DNA of 64,000 nt from assembly GCA_013397795.1 (NCBI GenBank), contig VZTJ01002463.1, positions 124,001 through 188,000 on the forward strand. Reading direction: 5' to 3'. A program made the position numbers and the translations under genes. Each line of letters opens with the position of its first letter. The first letter of the stretch is position 1. This document shows positions 61,069 to 64,000 of this stretch, piece after piece. The DNA is from Orthonyx spaldingii (Eukaryota > Chordata > Aves > Passeriformes > Orthonychidae). The notes beneath the pieces were generated by a model that worked only from the letters and a program-made list of their open reading frames with translations, was not told the DNA's origin and did not search any database.

Positions 61069-61827
61069 ACTTACAAAACCAAAGGTTAAGTCATGACCAG
61101 AGCTATGCAAAAACACTCCCTTCTCCCCACCCACCAGATACTGTATACCAGAGCTGGCAAATTATGAGGACAAAACACCCTGATTCTATAAAGCCTTGCA
61201 CCTGCTAAGTTTGAAACACAGACTCAAGTTGCTGCGTGGTGTCGTTGTCAAACAGGAAAGGGATGTTAGAGAAGAGCTTGCAGGACCCACAGTGTGCCAT
61301 CAACATGAGGCAAAATACCCAAAAGTACTAGAAACTATTTATGTTAGTGCCAACCTGTGAAAAATGAGAAAGCAAACCATCACACCCATCTCAAACTCAG
61401 TCTGCATAAATCCCTTTACCATTAGACATTAAAAAGTCAATGCCCTAAGGTCACTGGCTTAATGGGTTGCTGTAATGTAATTGATACTGTCAGCTCCAGA
61501 CATACAGAAATCACAGGTCAGATCCCCAAAACATGAAAAAGGATTTAGTATCACAAGATTAGGCTTTAATATAATTGAAGGCTTAATTTTAGCCCTCCAG
61601 CTTTTAGTGTTTTGAAAATACATTTCCAAGTTCTTTTCCCTGGCACTATGAAGGTTAGAATTTTACCTTCCTTTAAAAATAGAGAAGAATTTCTGTCATT
61701 CCAGGTGTAATTACAGAGAAATTACAGCCATCCTATAAAAGTGTGGTTAATTACTAGTGTAATTATTGTCAACCAGCATCAAACTAGACTAACCTGACAA
61801 AAGCCTCATAGCACTGTTGTCAGAACT
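61069..61827. other. Unique non-coding sequence, nothing recognised
   Basis: No repeat family or coding signal recognised. Confidence 0.5.
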
Positions 61828-61888
61828 AAAAAAAAAAAAAAACAAAAAAAAAACAAACAAACCAAAAAACAAACAAAAACAAACCCCA
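61828..61888 (+). repeat. A-rich / (AAAC)n tract
   Basis: A long A run followed by caaacaaacc-type units. The antisense frame at 61789-62031 is its Phe-rich reading. No retroposon body lies directly upstream. Confidence 0.88.
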
Positions 61889-64000
61889 AACCCTGTCAGG
61901 AGACTAATGATAAAAACCCTGGAGCTGACAATGCTGTCACATAGCACAAACAGCCAAATGCATTCAAATGAAAGTGTGTGCAGACTGTCACTGGGTATGT
62001 AACATGCAGAAAACATGTTTTTTACAAACACATGGGACTGATTTCTTGTTGATACTAATGCACCAAAAACAGCAGCAGATGGGCAGTAACGTTAATTTTT
62101 CATCATTCTCCCCACAGATTTCTGAGGGTCCAAGGACGGAGAATAAGTGCAGTGGCCCCATAAAGCCAGATTTTCCTTCATTCCTTTTTGTAGCATAACT
62201 ATTTTGTATAAACAAAATAGTTGGAATTATCAGATTCTACACATGTACTTAGGAGGAAAAAAAATTTAGAAAAAGTGAAATACGGTAATAGAAATCAACA
62301 GTAGTGTTTCCCTCCTTGAAATGACAGAGCATTCATGCTATTGAGTCTAAAATGGCACAGTACCATGGTGAGTAGCTGCCTCCAAAAGCAATATTTATAG
62401 TCCTCTGCAGCTCACATCGTGGTACCCAACACATCTCATCTATGTGAGAATTCGCCTGCTTGGGGGCAGGGTCTGCAGACACATTTTGAAGTCACTAAGT
62501 GTCATTTGGGATGCTCAGAGTCCTTGGACATACTCAGTTTCTCAACAGGATGTCCAAATTGTTGGCCCTCTCTGGATGCTTGTGAGAACATGTCCCTGAT
62601 GAGCCCAGCAGGCTGCTGGATCTCTGCCTTGCAAAGTCTGCCCATTTGTGATCCATTTCTGCACTAATTCAGCTATACTGAAATTACACACATCTTTAAA
62701 AATAATAATGTTATCTACTGCTGGGATGATGATCAAGAAGCAACATTAAAGCCTCTGTACATTGACAAAAAGCCACATAACAGAGTTACAAAAGCGGCAA
62801 TTTTTAGTGACTAATGGAAACTTACAGGGTCTTAATGATTCAACTTTTCAGACACACAGAAACACAAGGGAAGCTTGGACCCCACAGAAAGATAGTGACT
62901 CCTGCTCCCCAGGTTGGGAATAGGGAAAAGAAAATTTAGGAATTTCTGAGAGATCTGGACTGCTAAGTGTGACTCCTCCACACATTTCTGCTGGGCTTCT
63001 CCTTCCCTAAAATAGCCCAGAAATTAATGACCTGGTTAAATGCCTAATCATTATCTAATTTCATTTCTTTCAAAGATACTTAATTTTATCCTTTCCCTTG
63101 CTTTTTCCTAAGCAGTGCTTCCTCTCAGTGCTATCTAGAGAAGTGACTCCAAATTTCAGCCCAGGTGCCAAAGCACTAATGTGGCCTTGAGCACAACCTT
63201 CCTTTGAAGCAACAAATCGATAACTCATGGTAGCTAATCATGAACTACAATCTCTCATCAGCATAGAAATTAAGCAAGTTTGTTATAGTACAGACCCCCT
63301 GTGTGATGAGTCCATCAGTATCTTCTGTGTGGTCCCAGCTCAGTTACTGGGGACCCAGATGTCTTAGTGGGGTTGGGACATTGACCTTCTACCTCATTTT
63401 AGCAGAGAGAAGGGCATGATAGTGCTGCTAATTCTCCAAGAATTCCATTTAAAGACTAGTCCTGTCCCACTGTTGTGATGTGACACCTAACCAAGAAGTT
63501 TTCAGGGAGCTGCATGATTGGACTCCGAAGCAAATCCTTCTGAGAGAAGGATTTGGCTACATAAGCTTGAAGAAGGCATAAAGACCAACACGGTGACATA
63601 AAGAAACAGAAGGTAAACTAGGAAGGAGAAGAACAAGTAGAGAGAAAGGTGAAGAGATGTCTGATTAAACAGGAGGGAAATTGAAGGCTTTTTCACAACA
63701 CCCAAGGATGCTTTCGGATACTTTGCTCCATGTTGAATACTTCAGTCTGTCACCCCAAAGCCTCTTTCACAAGCCTAATCAGACATTAAAGCCTTTCCCC
63801 TCTAAAAATGCTAGACACCGCTTCAGGGAAAAATGTTGTGAATGTCAAGAGAGAGTACTATAAAAACTCCAGTTGAAAACTGCCACCATTTCCCTTTTAA
63901 TATCACTCATTAAAAACATCTGCATCAAGAATTAAGGGGGACCATTATTTTCATGCTGTATGCAATTTTGAAGTTTCAGGTGACCATTCCATGGATGTAA
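61889..64000. other. Unique non-coding sequence with one hairpin
   Basis: A pyrimidine tract plus AG at 62105-62118 (ctccccacag) is an acceptor-like site without a partner. The hairpin at 62197-62222 is listed separately. Frames are under 85 codons and have no motif. Confidence 0.45.
62197..62222. repeat. 11-bp perfect inverted repeat (hairpin)
   Basis: aactattttgt (62197-62207) and acaaaatagtt (62212-62222) flank a four-base loop (ataa). It is a tight stem-loop in AT-rich DNA and shows no T-run or other terminator feature. Confidence 0.85.

Noticed and set aside
61789..62031. Phe-rich minus-strand membrane protein
   Set aside because: It is the antisense reading of the A-rich tract at 61828-61888.
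1..64000. CRISPR array, operons, riboswitches, bacterial terminators
   Set aside because: No regularly spaced repeats of the right size. Sequence texture, LINEs, LTRs and absence of dense genes indicate a vertebrate nuclear genome, and the hairpins lack terminator context.

Overview
The window looks like intergenic or intronic DNA of a perching bird (order Passeriformes). It is AT-leaning and has no bacterial-style gene packing. It carries many CR1 LINE 3' ends of the bird type and several avian endogenous-retrovirus LTRs. A SINE at about 692-836 combines a tRNA-Ile-like head with a CR1-type tail; this architecture was described for passerines as TguSINE1. The lineage call rests on recognising these repeats and has not been tested by a database search.

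No protein-coding gene, tRNA gene, rRNA gene or CRISPR array can be supported. The open frames are short, lack family motifs and often lie inside repeats. The longest (about 209 codons, 59622-60251) has no recognisable domain. I read the window as a gene desert or a very large intron.

Layout: 1-9200 holds the SINE, two old MIR-like relics and three CR1 fragments (2342-2620 minus, 8492-8757 plus, 9049-9185 minus). 9200-23000 is mostly unique sequence with a weak LTR relic near 15.3 kb, a long CR1 3' end at 16984-17410 and an ancient CR1 at 20265-20530. A complete solo LTR (869 bp, TGT...ACA, five-base target duplication) sits at 23057-23925. 24-35 kb is mostly unique and AT-rich, with a near-perfect hairpin at 29124-29175, a tRNA-like SINE relic near 30.65 kb and a short CR1 end at 31441. 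A second solo LTR (35032-35602, with a CRE motif, a TATA box and a polyadenylation signal) is followed within 30 bases by a CR1 fragment. 36-49 kb is mostly unique, with an A-rich tract, a MIR-like relic, a GGAA/CAAG microsatellite and a CR1 fragment at 45861. 49-55 kb has two plus-strand CR1 ends, a third LTR (52117-52368) and a longer minus-strand CR1 (54386-54740). 55-64 kb has a MIR-like relic, a possible non-coding exon (59470-59607), a cluster of telomere-like hexamers, a 16-base minisatellite near 61.0 kb and an A-rich tract near 61.85 kb.

There is no operon-like or pathway logic here. Functional content, if any, would be cis-regulatory: LTR promoters and unique AT-rich blocks with developmental transcription-factor motifs. 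No undescribed biological system was found. The best leads are the SINE, the two clean solo LTRs and the 29.1 kb hairpin.
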